Under the pieces are notes generated by a model. The model saw nothing but the letters and a program-made list of their open reading frames with translations, did not search any database and was not told the origin of the DNA. From the NCBI RefSeq assembly GCF_001718795.1, contig NZ_CP013435.1:806001-870000 (forward strand): 64,000 nt of DNA. The letters run 5' to 3'. Position 1 is the stretch's first letter, and every line of letters starts with the position of its first letter. This DNA is from Burkholderia latens. GTDB taxonomy: Bacteria > Pseudomonadota > Gammaproteobacteria > Burkholderiales > Burkholderiaceae. Of this stretch, positions 7,879-16,491 are shown in pieces. Made by a program: the position numbers and the translations under genes.

Positions 7879-8670
7879 ATGACACTTTCAACCATCGACG
7901 AAACCGCGATCGACGAACGCAAGTTCGTGGTGGCGCTCGCGCGCGGGCTCGATCTGCTGCGCGCATTCCGGCCCGGCGAGACGATGCTCGGCAATCGCGA
8001 CTTCGCGGAGCGCACCGGGCTGCCGAAAGCGACGGTGAACCGGCTGGCGTACACGCTGACCGTGCTCGGCTATCTGCGTTACGACGAGACGCTCGGAAAG
8101 TATGCGCTCGACGCCGGCGTGTTGTCGCTCGGCTATGCGCTGCTCGCGGGCTCGGGCACGCTCGATCTCGCGAGGCCGCACATGCAGGCGCTCGCGCGGG
8201 AGATCGGCGCGGCCGTGTCGCTTGGCTGCCGGGACGGCCTCGACATGATCTATCTCGAGACGATTCGCAGCGAAACCGCGCTGACGCTCGGGCTTGCGCC
8301 CGGCTCCCGGCTGTCGATGCTGACGAGTTCGATGGGGCGCGCGTACCTGGCCGTGCAGCCGGAGGATGTGCGCCGCGCGCTGTATGCGGACCTGCATCGG
8401 GCAGCCGGCGGCGCGGCCGACGCGGATGCGCTCGTCGCCGCTGCGCAGCAGGCGGTCGCGGAGTTTGCGGACGGCGGATGCTGCTATTCGTTTCGTGCGT
8501 GGCACATGGACGTCAACGCGGCGGCCGTGCCGTTTCGCGAGCCGCGCGAGGGGCGCTGGCTGATCCTGAGTTGCAGCGGTCCCGCATCGTCGATGGACGA
8601 ACAGGTGTTCCGCACGCAGGTCGGACCGAAGCTGAAGGCACTCGCGCAGCGGCTTGGGCAGACGATCTGA
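7879..8670 (+). CDS. IclR-family transcriptional regulator
   Basis: This 263-residue regulator has an N-terminal winged helix-turn-helix (residues about 15-75, with [33 protein letters not shown] as landmark residues) and a GAF-like IclR effector domain (about 90-255). It is transcribed away from gcdH across a 116-base gap holding a perfect 17-bp palindrome. The arrangement suggests it senses a glutarate- or lysine-pathway compound and controls gcdH. The effector cannot be read from sequence. Confidence 0.92.
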   Translation: MTLSTIDETAIDERKFVVALARGLDLLRAFRPGETMLGNRDFAERTGLPKATVNRLAYTLTVLGYLRYDETLGKYALDAGVLSLGYALLAGSGTLDLARPHMQALAREIGAAVSLGCRDGLDMIYLETIRSETALTLGLAPGSRLSMLTSSMGRAYLAVQPEDVRRALYADLHRAAGGAADADALVAAAQQAVAEFADGGCCYSFRAWHMDVNAAAVPFREPREGRWLILSCSGPASSMDEQVFRTQVGPKLKALAQRLGQTI

Positions 8671-9038
8671 CACGGGTGCGTCGCCGCGCTCTCCGAAGCG
8701 CGCCGCCGTTCATCGTGTGAGCCGCGCGCACCATCTCTCGTCAGTTTCCCGACGCCGAAGTACGACGTCGACAGACAAAACCCGCGGCCATCGGCGCCAA
8801 CGCGACGGGGTTGAACGCGCAGCGTTCGCACTGCGGACCCGACGTCGCGCCTGACGAGCAACGCATCGCGCCGGCCCGGCATGGAGCCGCGAACGCATCC
8901 GCAGCGGCCCTGCATACCGGCGCCGGATCCACGCCGTAACCCGCGCCGTAACCCCTTTGCCAGACCGGATCGCCGATCGGGCGCGGCGCTCGCCGCATGG
9001 GTCCGACCGCTACTGCGCACCGGCCGCCATGCGGGAAA
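8671..9038. other. Gene-free stretch between IclR regulator and EAL gene
   Basis: These 368 bases lie between convergent genes. Short open frames on both strands have arginine-rich shadow composition and no recognisable start signals. One minus-strand frame (8741-8998) encodes a cysteine-containing peptide with no family resemblance I can name. I see no clear hairpin with a T-tract. Confidence 0.5.
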
Positions 9039-9842
9039 TCACGCCGTGACGACCTTCGCGAACACCGGCCCCTGCATGAACCGCACGTCGTGCTGGCGCA
9101 GCAGCTCGCACTGCGTTTCGTCGACGACGCCGTCGAAGATCAGCGGAATCCGTACGCGCTGCGCATACGCGACCAGCGCCTTCACCATTCCGTCGCGCAG
9201 CGCGATGCCCGCATCCATCTTGATGTAGTCGGGCCGCGCCATCTCCGATTCGACCGCGAGGATCCGGCCCGGGTCGGGCAGCTTGTCGGCGACCTTGAAG
9301 CCGTGATGCTGGTAGCTGCGCGTGAGGTAGCCAAGAAAAGTCTTGTGCGCGACCGCGACGGCCGGCAGTTCGATCACGATCCGCTCGGTGGGCAAGCCGA
9401 AGCGTTGCAGCACCGACGAGAAATGCTTGCCGTGGTCGTACTTCACGCTCTTGAGCAGCCGCTCGTGCACGCGCAGAAACAGCAGCCCGTGACGTTGCGC
9501 GCCGAAGAAGTTGATCGCGTGCAGCGCGCGCGACAGCCGGTCGATCGCGACGAGCGTCTGGTCGTCGACGGCCGAATCGACCGGGTCGTGCAGCGCGCCC
9601 GTGACCAGCGTGACGGCCTGGAAGCCGAGTTCGTCGCCGTAGCGCTCGATCGCATCGGCGAACGACGTCGATTGCGGTGCGCCGGGCATCGTCACGTCGT
9701 AGATCGGCTCGTACGCGCTCGCGAGCGTCCGCTCGGGCAGATTCGCGCACGCGGTGCCGCCCTCGGCGAGCGCGAGGTGTTCCCGCAGATACGGTAGTTG
9801 CCCGGCACGGGCGACCAGCTCGGGAATGTTGGGCGGAATCAT
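9039..9842 (-). CDS. Degenerate EAL-domain protein
   Basis: This 267-residue single-domain protein (281 if started at 9884) has the fold pattern of an EAL phosphodiesterase: YEPIYDV near the N-terminus, LLFLRVHERLL, IVIELPAVAV, YIKMDAGI and a C-terminal MQGPVFAKV. The signature EAL glutamate is absent (the expected EALLR site reads FADAIERY), the DDFG-type metal motif is replaced by FKVADKL, and the later conserved Glu region reads LIFDGVVDE. It is therefore probably unable to hydrolyse c-di-GMP and may act as a binding or protein-interaction module. No GGDEF, PAS or membrane segment is attached. Confidence 0.8.
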   Translation of the reverse strand: MIPPNIPELVARAGQLPYLREHLALAEGGTACANLPERTLASAYEPIYDVTMPGAPQSTSFADAIERYGDELGFQAVTLVTGALHDPVDSAVDDQTLVAIDRLSRALHAINFFGAQRHGLLFLRVHERLLKSVKYDHGKHFSSVLQRFGLPTERIVIELPAVAVAHKTFLGYLTRSYQHHGFKVADKLPDPGRILAVESEMARPDYIKMDAGIALRDGMVKALVAYAQRVRIPLIFDGVVDETQCELLRQHDVRFMQGPVFAKVVTA

Positions 9843-9980
9843 CGGCGTCGAAAGGAAAAATGGCGGCCGAAAGGGCCGCCTCACGTATCGATATTAGCAG
9901 TGCGCGCCAGACTCGGCTCGGCGTTTCGCTCATATGGTTATCCCGTCCCGGAAGCGTTGGCTAGGGTTTACGTTGATTTC

Positions 9981-10010
9981 ACTATTCGTAATTGGTTTTA
10001 CTATTCGTAA
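9981..10010. promoter_or_regulatory. Direct repeats ACTATTCGTAA upstream of the aromatic operon
   Basis: Two exact 11-base copies of ACTATTCGTAA lie at 9981-9991 and 10000-10010, offset by 19 bases (roughly two helical turns), in an AT-rich pocket of the 375-base gap before the FAD hydroxylase gene. This geometry fits a regulator binding on one DNA face. The regulator is not identified; a distal IclR-, MarR- or LysR-type protein is possible. Confidence 0.5.
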
Positions 10011-10217
10011 ATCCAGCGATTTGTCGCCGATCAAGAAAAGCGGCGTTCAGGCGCCCGGAGCGGCGCCGTTTTCCGAATCGGATCAACAGGAAGCAAAGGA
10101 GCGAGACGTGGCGGTTGAAGTGGACGGAGCAGCACGGGCGGCGGCAACGGCCGCCAATGAAGCGGTGCGGGATGGCGCCGCGTGCGGCGGCGCGCACGCC
10201 GCAGCGCTGAGGAGCGG
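10011..10217. other. Leader region before FAD hydroxylase
   Basis: This is the rest of the gap between the EAL gene and the aromatic operon. It has no convincing gene. GAGGAG at 10209-10214 is the ribosome-binding site for the hydroxylase. Confidence 0.5.
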
Positions 10218-11903
10218 ATGGCGATCATGAGCATCGATTACCAGACGCTGAAGTTCGACTACCGGCCGCGCGCGGCACGGGCCGTCGGCGATGACGCGGC
10301 CATTCACCCGGTGATCGTCGTCGGTGCGGGCCCGGTGGGTCTGTCGGCCGCGATCGACCTCGCGCAGCGGGGCGTGCCGGTCGTGCTGCTCGACGACGAC
10401 GACACGCTGTCGACGGGCTCGCGCGCGATCTGCTTCGCGAAGCGCACGCTCGAGATTTTCGACGGGCTCGGCTGCGGCGAGCGCTTCGTCGAGAAGGGCG
10501 TGAGCTGGCACGTGGGCAAGGTGTTCCTGCAGGACGAACTGCTGTACGCGTTCGACCTGCTGCCGGAGGAAGGCCATGCGCGCCCCGCGTTCGTCAATCT
10601 GCAGCAGTACTACGTCGAAGGCTACCTGGCCGAGCGCGCGTTCGAGCTGCCGAATATCGACATCCGCTGGAAGCACAAGGTGACGGGCGTCGCGCAGTCG
10701 GCGGAGCACGCGACGCTGACCGTCGAGACGCCGGAAGGTGTCGAGACGCTGCGCGCACTGTACGTGATCGCGGCAGACGGCTCGCGCAGCCCGATGCGCA
10801 CGGCGATGGGGCTCGAAAGCCGCGGCCGCACGTTCAAGGATCGCTTCCTGATCGCCGACGTGAAGATGAAGGCGGAATTCCCGACCGAGCGCTGGTTCTG
10901 GTTCGATCCGCCGTTCCACCGCAACCAGTCGGTGTTGCTGCATCGTCAACCCGACAACGTGTGGCGCATCGATTTCCAGCTCGGCTGGGACGCCGACCCG
11001 GTCGCCGAGAAGCAGCCTGAACGTGTGATTCCGCGCGTGCGTGCGCTGCTCGGCGCGGATGTCGAGTTCGAGCTCGAATGGGTAAGCGTCTATACGTTCC
11101 GCTGCCAGCGCATGGATACGTTCCGGCACGGCCGCGTGCTGTTCGCGGGCGACTCCGCGCACGGCGTGTCGCCTTTCGGTGCCCGCGGCGCGAACAGCGG
11201 CGTGCAGGACGCGGACAACCTCGCATGGAAGCTGAAGCTCGTGCTCGACGGCCGCGCGCCCGACGCGCTGCTCGACACCTACGCGAGCGAGCGCGAATTC
11301 GCGGCGGACGAGAACATCCGCAATTCGACGCGCTCGACTGACTTCATCACGCCGAAGAGCGCGGTATCACGCGTGTTTCGCGACGCGACGCTGAAGCTCG
11401 CGCGCGATTGCGAATTCGCGCGCAAGCTCGTGAACAGCGGCCGCCTGTCGGTGCCGGCCGTGCTGACCGAGTCGCCGCTGAACACGCCGGACCGCCATGG
11501 CGACACGTTTGCAGGCGCGATGCGCCCGGGTGCGGCAGCGGCCGATGCGCCGGTGCGCGCGCAAGGTGCGTCGGGCTGGCTGCTCAAGCACCTGGGCGAC
11601 GGCTTCGCGGGCGTGCTCTTCGGGCTGCCGGGCGATGCGGCCGCGCTCGCGCAGGCGCTCGACGGCCTCGCGCTGCCGGTGCGGCCCGTGCTGGTCGTGC
11701 CGGCCGGGCACGCGCAGCCGGTGGCCGGCGTCGACGTCGTGGAGGACGTCGACGGTTTCGCCGCGCAACGCTACGACGCGAAGCCCGGCACGTTCTACCT
11801 GCTGCGCCCCGACCAGCACGTATGCGCGCGGATGCGCACGCTCGAGCGCCCGGCGATCGCCGATGCACTGGCGCGCGCGATCTGCGCGAAGCTGAATCCA
11901 TAA
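10218..11903 (+). CDS. FAD-dependent aromatic hydroxylase (MhaA-like 3-hydroxyphenylacetate 6-hydroxylase candidate)
   Basis: This is a class A flavoprotein monooxygenase of about 561 residues (a second ATG at 10227 is also possible; GAGGAG lies 3 and 12 nt upstream respectively). The FAD-binding VIVVGAGPVGLSAA is near residue 35, and GDSAHGVSPFGARGANSG is the flavin/NAD(P)H motif of the family; a thioredoxin-like C-terminal domain follows. It heads an operon with a small DUF2783 protein, an aromatic-acid transporter, hmgA and fumarylacetoacetase. In Pseudomonas putida a flavoprotein plus small partner (MhaAB) turns 3-hydroxyphenylacetate into homogentisate, and that is the best inference here. 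A 3-(3-hydroxyphenyl)propionate hydroxylase role is less likely because no meta-cleavage genes are present. Confidence 0.8.
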   Translation: MAIMSIDYQTLKFDYRPRAARAVGDDAAIHPVIVVGAGPVGLSAAIDLAQRGVPVVLLDDDDTLSTGSRAICFAKRTLEIFDGLGCGERFVEKGVSWHVGKVFLQDELLYAFDLLPEEGHARPAFVNLQQYYVEGYLAERAFELPNIDIRWKHKVTGVAQSAEHATLTVETPEGVETLRALYVIAADGSRSPMRTAMGLESRGRTFKDRFLIADVKMKAEFPTERWFWFDPPFHRNQSVLLHRQPDNVWRIDFQLGWDADPVAEKQPERVIPRVRALLGADVEFELEWVSVYTFRCQRMDTFRHGRVLFAGDSAHGVSPFGARGANSGVQDADNLAWKLKLVLDGRAPDALLDTYASEREFAADENIRNSTRSTDFITPKSAVSRVFRDATLKLARDCEFARKLVNSGRLSVPAVLTESPLNTPDRHGDTFAGAMRPGAAAADAPVRAQGASGWLLKHLGDGFAGVLFGLPGDAAALAQALDGLALPVRPVLVVPAGHAQPVAGVDVVEDVDGFAAQRYDAKPGTFYLLRPDQHVCARMRTLERPAIADALARAICAKLNP

Positions 11904-11922
11904 CGACACCGGAGACACCGTC

Positions 11923-12153
11923 ATGCCCCGACTCGACACCCGCCCGCGTCTTGCCGATCCGGACACGTTCTACGAAGCGCTGATCGACATGCATCGCGAC
12001 TTGTCGGACGCCGACAGCCAGCTCGTCAACGCGAAGCTGATCCTGTTGCTCGCGAACCAGATCGGCGACGCCGACGTGCTGCGCGAAGCGATGGCGCTCG
12101 CGCGCCAGGGCGTGACGCCGCCTGTGCATCCGGCCGCCGAGGTGACGCAATGA
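11923..12153 (+). CDS. DUF2783 small protein, probable coupling partner of the hydroxylase
   Basis: This 76-residue acidic, mostly helical protein (DPDTFYEALIDMHRDLSDADSQLVNAKLILLLANQIGD) is of the DUF2783 type. It starts 19 bases after the flavoprotein and its TGA overlaps the ATG of the transporter (ATGA at 12150-12153). Small proteins in this position act as coupling components of two-part hydroxylases such as MhaAB; here that role is inferred from size and order. No cofactor motif is visible. Confidence 0.78.
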   Translation: MPRLDTRPRLADPDTFYEALIDMHRDLSDADSQLVNAKLILLLANQIGDADVLREAMALARQGVTPPVHPAAEVTQ

Positions 12154-13511
12154 GCGCGGCGCCGGCCGCTACGCGCGTGGTGGAAGTCGAGCGCGTGATC
12201 GACGACACGCATCGCCCGGGCTTTCACTGGATGTTGCTGATCCTGTGCGGACTGTGCCTCGTGATCGACGGCTTCGACGCGCAGGCGATGGGCTACGTCG
12301 CACCGAGCGTGATCGCCGAATGGGGCGTGCCTAAGCAGGCGCTCGGGCCCGTCTTTAGCGCGAGCCTGTTCGGGATGCTGCTCGGCGCGCTCGCGCTGTC
12401 GGTGCTGGCCGACCGGATCGGGCGGCGCCCGGTGCTGATCGGCTCGACGCTGTTCTTCGCGGTGACGATGCTCGCGACGCCGTTCGCGGGCTCGATCCCG
12501 GTGCTGATGGTGCTGCGCTTTGTCACGGGGCTCGGCCTCGGCTGCATCATGCCGAACGCGATGGCGCTGGTCGGCGAGTTCAGTCCGGGTGCGCATCGCG
12601 TGAAGCGGATGATGATCGTGTCGTGCGGCTTCACGCTCGGCGCGGCGATCGGCGGCTTCATCAGCGCCGCGCTGATTCCGGCACTCGGCTGGCGCGCGGT
12701 GTTCTTCGTCGGCGGCGCGGTGCCGCTCGTGCTGACGATCGCGATGATCGCGCGGCTGCCCGAGTCGCTGCAGTTCCTGGTGCTGAAAGGCCGGGACGCG
12801 CAGGCGCGCGACTGGCTCGCGCGCTTCGCGCCGCACGCCGGCATCGATGCGAACACGCGGCTTGCCGTGCGCGAGCGCGCGACGAACGGCGCGCCGGTCG
12901 CCGAACTGTTCCGCGACGGCCGCCTGCCGGTCACGCTGCTGCTATGGGCGATCAGCTTCATGAACCTGATCGACCTGTACTTCCTGTCGAACTGGCTGCC
13001 GACCGTGATGCGCGACGCGGGCTATTCGCCGGGCACGGCGGTGATCGTCGGCACGGTGCTGCAGACAGGCGGCGTGATCGGCACGCTGTCGCTCGGCTGG
13101 TTCATCGAACGCTACGGCTTCGTGCGCGTGCTGTTCGCGTGCTTCGCGTGCGCGGCCGTGTCGGTGGGACTGATCGGATCGGTCGCGCATGCGCTGCCGT
13201 GGCTGCTGCTCGTCGTGTTCGCAGGCGGATTCTGCGTGGTGGGCGGCCAGCCGGCCGTCAACGCGCTCGCGGGCCAGTATTACCCGACGTCGCTGCGCTC
13301 GACCGGCATCGGCTGGAGCCTCGGGATCGGCCGGATCGGCTCGGTGCTCGGGCCGCTCGTCGGCGGACAACTGATTGCATTGAACTGGACGAACGGCGCG
13401 CTGTTCCACGCGGCCGCGGTGCCCGTGCTGTGCTCGGCGCTGTTCGTGCTCGGCCTCGCGGGCGTCACGCGGCGCAGCGATGCTCGGGCGCCGAACGCCG
13501 CTGTGAACTGA
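12150..13511 (+). CDS. Aromatic acid:H+ symporter (MFS, AAHS family)
   Basis: This 453-residue major facilitator carrier has about 12 hydrophobic segments. The first transmembrane segment carries LVIDGFDAQAMGYVAPS, the D-G-F-D motif of AAHS aromatic acid carriers such as PcaK and MhpT, and the loop 2-3 motif LADRIGRRPVL follows. It starts by ATGA overlap with the DUF2783 gene and ends 15 bases before hmgA, so it is the uptake component of the operon. Substrate is most likely a hydroxyphenylacetate or related aromatic acid. Confidence 0.9.
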   Translation: MSAAPAATRVVEVERVIDDTHRPGFHWMLLILCGLCLVIDGFDAQAMGYVAPSVIAEWGVPKQALGPVFSASLFGMLLGALALSVLADRIGRRPVLIGSTLFFAVTMLATPFAGSIPVLMVLRFVTGLGLGCIMPNAMALVGEFSPGAHRVKRMMIVSCGFTLGAAIGGFISAALIPALGWRAVFFVGGAVPLVLTIAMIARLPESLQFLVLKGRDAQARDWLARFAPHAGIDANTRLAVRERATNGAPVAELFRDGRLPVTLLLWAISFMNLIDLYFLSNWLPTVMRDAGYSPGTAVIVGTVLQTGGVIGTLSLGWFIERYGFVRVLFACFACAAVSVGLIGSVAHALPWLLLVVFAGGFCVVGGQPAVNALAGQYYPTSLRSTGIGWSLGIGRIGSVLGPLVGGQLIALNWTNGALFHAAAVPVLCSALFVLGLAGVTRRSDARAPNAAVN

Positions 13512-13526
13512 TGGAGAAAGGAAACG

Positions 13527-14861
13527 ATGACGCTTGACCTGTCGAAACCGGCAACCGCCGGCTACTTGAGCGGATTCGCGAACGAATTCGCGACCGAGGC
13601 GCTGCCCGGCGCGCTGCCGCACGGGCGCAATTCGCCGCAGCGCGCGCCGTACGGGCTGTATGCGGAGCAGTTGTCGGGCACCGCCTTTACCGCGCCGCGC
13701 GCGCACAACCGCCGCTCGTGGCTGTACCGGATCCGGCCGGCGGCCGTGCACCGGCCGTTCGAGCCGCTCACGGGGCCCCAGCGGCTCGTGGCCGAATTCG
13801 GCGATTCCGCGGACGTGCCGCCGACGCCGCCGAATCAGTTGCGCTGGGATCCGCTGCCGATGCCGGTCGAGCCGACCGATTTCGTCGAAGGGCTGGTCAC
13901 GATGGCGGGCAACGGCTCGGCGGCCGCGATGAGCGGCTGCGCGATTCATCTGTACGCGGCGAACCGCTCGATGCAGGACCGTTTCTTCTACAGCGCCGAC
14001 GGCGAACTGCTGATCGTGCCGCAGCAGGGGCGGCTTTTCATCGCGACCGAGTTCGGCCGCGTGGACGTCGAGCCGTTCGAGATCGCGGTGATCCCGCGCG
14101 GCGTGCGTTTTACGGTCGCGCTGCCGGACGGCGACGCGCGCGGCTACATCTGCGAGAACTTCGGCGCGTTGCTGCGCTTGCCGGACCTCGGCCCGATCGG
14201 TTCGAACGGGCTCGCGAACCCGCGCGATTTCCTCACGCCGCAGGCCGCGTACGAGGACCGGGAAGGCGCGTTCGAGCTCGTCGCGAAGTTGAACGGGCGC
14301 CTGTGGCGCGCGGACATCGGCCATTCGCCGCTCGACGTCGTCGCGTGGCACGGCAACTATGCGCCGTACAAATACGACCTGCGTCTGTTCAACACGATCG
14401 GCTCGATCAGCTTCGACCATCCCGATCCGTCGATCTTCCTCGTGCTGCAGTCGCCGAGCGACACGCCGGGCGTCGACACGATCGACTTCGTGATCTTCCC
14501 GCCGCGGTGGCTCGCCGCCGAGGATACGTTCCGCCCGCCGTGGTTCCACCGCAACGTCGCGAGCGAATTCATGGGTCTCGTGCACGGCGCGTACGACGCG
14601 AAGGCCGAGGGTTTCGTGCCCGGCGGCGCGAGCCTGCACAACTGCATGTCGGGCCACGGGCCGGACGCGGATACGTTCGAGAAGGCGTCGGTCAGCGACA
14701 CGACGAAGCCGCACAAGGTGGACGCGACGATGGCGTTCATGTTCGAAACCCGCACGCTGATCCGGCCGACGCGCTATGCGCTCGACACCGCGCAACTGCA
14801 GGCCGACTACTTCGAATGCTGGCAACGCATCCAGAAACACTTCAATCCGGAGCAACGATGA
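13527..14861 (+). CDS. hmgA: Homogentisate 1,2-dioxygenase
   Basis: This 444-residue iron(II) ring-cleavage enzyme turns homogentisate into maleylacetoacetate. The metal site is visible as [12 protein letters not shown], with His at about 341 and Glu six residues later at 347, and the third His in the later [12 protein letters not shown] region. The N-terminal [19 protein letters not shown] is a family signature. GAGAAAGGA precedes the ATG. The stop overlaps the next start (ATGA at 14858-14861). No maleylacetoacetate isomerase gene is in this operon, so that step must be encoded elsewhere or occur by a glutathione-independent route. Confidence 0.97.
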   Translation: MTLDLSKPATAGYLSGFANEFATEALPGALPHGRNSPQRAPYGLYAEQLSGTAFTAPRAHNRRSWLYRIRPAAVHRPFEPLTGPQRLVAEFGDSADVPPTPPNQLRWDPLPMPVEPTDFVEGLVTMAGNGSAAAMSGCAIHLYAANRSMQDRFFYSADGELLIVPQQGRLFIATEFGRVDVEPFEIAVIPRGVRFTVALPDGDARGYICENFGALLRLPDLGPIGSNGLANPRDFLTPQAAYEDREGAFELVAKLNGRLWRADIGHSPLDVVAWHGNYAPYKYDLRLFNTIGSISFDHPDPSIFLVLQSPSDTPGVDTIDFVIFPPRWLAAEDTFRPPWFHRNVASEFMGLVHGAYDAKAEGFVPGGASLHNCMSGHGPDADTFEKASVSDTTKPHKVDATMAFMFETRTLIRPTRYALDTAQLQADYFECWQRIQKHFNPEQR

Positions 14862-16162
14862 GCGACACCCACGACTGGCGCGCGACGCTGGACCCGGCTC
14901 GCAAGAGCTGGGTCGACACGGCGAATGATCCCGCCTGCGATTTCCCGATCCAGAATCTGCCGTTCGGCATCTTCAGCGACGCGACGCAGACGGCGCGCCG
15001 TGCCGGCGTCGCCCTCGGCGACCAGATCGTCGACGTCGCCGCGCTCGCCCGTGCGGGCCTCGTCACGCTCCCGGCCGGCGCCGACGTGTTTGCCGCGCCG
15101 ACGCTCAACGCGTTCATCGCGCTCGGCCGCGATGCGTGGCGCAGTATGCGCGTGCAACTGTCCGACCTGTTTTCGCGCGACAACGCGCGGCTGCGTGACG
15201 ATGCGGCATTGCGCGCGCAGGTGCTCGTCGCGCAGCGCGACGCGACGCTGCATCTGCCGGTCGACATCCCGGGGTACACCGATTTTTATTCGTCGAAGGA
15301 GCATGCGACCAACGTCGGCTCGATGTTCCGTGATCCCAAGAATGCGCTGTTGCCGAACTGGTCGGAGATGCCGATCGGCTACAACGGCCGTGCGTCGTCG
15401 GTGGTCGTGAGCGGCACGCCGGTGCGGCGCCCGAACGGGCAGCTTAAATTGCCCGATCTGGAGCGCCCGGTGTTCGGCGCGTGCCGCAAGCTCGATATCG
15501 AGCTTGAGACGGGCTTCATCGTCGGCAAGGGCAACGCGCTTGGCGAGCCGATCGCGTGCGAGGACGCGGAAGCGCACATCTTCGGAATGGTGCTGCTGAA
15601 CGACTGGAGCGCGCGCGACATCCAGCAGTGGGAATACGTGCCGCTCGGGCCGTTCAATTCGAAGGGCTTCGCGACGACGATCTCGCCGTGGATCGTCACG
15701 CTCGACGCGCTCGAACCGTTTCGTGTCGCGCAGCCCGAGCAGTCGCCGCAGCCGCTCCCGTATCTGCGGCATTCGGGCAAGCACGCGTTCGACATCGAGC
15801 TCGAAGTGACGCTGCGCGCCGAAGGCGCCGCGGAGCCGACGTCGATCTGCCGCACGAATTTCAAGCACATGTACTGGACGATGGCGCAGCAGCTCGCGCA
15901 CCACACGGTCGCGGGGTGCAACACGCGCGTCGGCGATCTGATGGGCTCCGGAACGATCAGCGGGCCGACGAAGGATTCGTTCGGCAGCCTGCTCGAACTG
16001 ACGTGGAACGGCAAGGAGCCGCTCGCGCTGAACGGCGGCGGCAGCCGCACGTTCATCGAGGACGGTGACGAACTCACGCTCGCCGGCTGGTGTCAGGGAG
16101 ACGGCTATCGCGTCGGCTTCGGCGCGTGCGCCGGCAAGATCGTGCCGGCGCACGACGCGTAA
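14858..16162 (+). CDS. fahA: Fumarylacetoacetase
   Basis: This 434-residue enzyme hydrolyses fumarylacetoacetate to fumarate and acetoacetate, the final step of the homogentisate route. It has the FAH N-terminal domain (residues about 20-120) and the catalytic domain with [19 protein letters not shown], including the metal Asp and catalytic His, then [20 protein letters not shown] and a C-terminal [19 protein letters not shown]. The start ATG overlaps the hmgA stop. A terminator lies 46 bases beyond the stop, closing the five-gene operon. Confidence 0.96.
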   Translation: MSDTHDWRATLDPARKSWVDTANDPACDFPIQNLPFGIFSDATQTARRAGVALGDQIVDVAALARAGLVTLPAGADVFAAPTLNAFIALGRDAWRSMRVQLSDLFSRDNARLRDDAALRAQVLVAQRDATLHLPVDIPGYTDFYSSKEHATNVGSMFRDPKNALLPNWSEMPIGYNGRASSVVVSGTPVRRPNGQLKLPDLERPVFGACRKLDIELETGFIVGKGNALGEPIACEDAEAHIFGMVLLNDWSARDIQQWEYVPLGPFNSKGFATTISPWIVTLDALEPFRVAQPEQSPQPLPYLRHSGKHAFDIELEVTLRAEGAAEPTSICRTNFKHMYWTMAQQLAHHTVAGCNTRVGDLMGSGTISGPTKDSFGSLLELTWNGKEPLALNGGGSRTFIEDGDELTLAGWCQGDGYRVGFGACAGKIVPAHDA

Positions 16163-16207
16163 GGGTTCTCGGCGCGAGACGTCGCGCGCGGTCCCGAAGG
16201 ACAAGGG

Positions 16208-16235
16208 CGGCCCGCATTGCGCGGGCCGTGTGCGT
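16208..16235 (+). terminator. Hairpin terminator of the homogentisate operon
   Basis: CGGCCCGC (16208-16215) pairs with GCGGGCCG (16221-16228) over a five-base loop, followed by TGTGCGTTT. The T-tract is short, so termination may be partial. Confidence 0.65.
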
Positions 16236-16280
16236 TTACCGGAATCCGGGCGCGCGAACCGATGCGTTTGGGTGCACGAT

Positions 16281-16462
16281 GCCGAACGCCGAACGCCGAA
16301 CGCCGAACGCCGAACGCCGAACGCCGAACGCCGAACGCCGAACGCCGAACGCCGAACGCCGAACGCCGAACGAAGAACGAAGAACGAAGAACGAAGAACG
16401 AAGAACGAAGAACGCAGAACGCAGAACGCAGAACGCAGAACGCAGAACGCAGAACGCAGAAC
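16281..16462. repeat. Heptanucleotide tandem array, 26 units in three homogeneous blocks
   Basis: Exactly 26 head-to-tail 7-bp units fill 182 bases: 13 copies of GCCGAAC (16281-16371), 6 copies of GAAGAAC (16372-16413) and 7 copies of GCAGAAC (16414-16462), with a degenerate GCCAAC trailing. Within each block I see no substitution. The array sits between convergent genes (fumarylacetoacetase and an MFS carrier), so it interrupts no gene. Because 7 is not a multiple of 3, each strand translates into a 7-residue periodic peptide in every frame; these open frames are artefacts. It is a likely variable-number locus by slipped-strand mispairing. Confidence 0.97.
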
Positions 16463-16491
16463 GCCAACCTGAGCATTGACGCCGCTCGGCA

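Noticed and set aside
8741..8998. Small cysteine-containing minus-strand frame
   Set aside because: No ribosome-binding site or family motif; composition like other shadows.
13718..16162. One 814-residue frame spanning hmgA and fumarylacetoacetase
   Set aside because: The first 380 residues are an out-of-frame reading of hmgA; the real fumarylacetoacetase starts at 14858 with an ATGA overlap.
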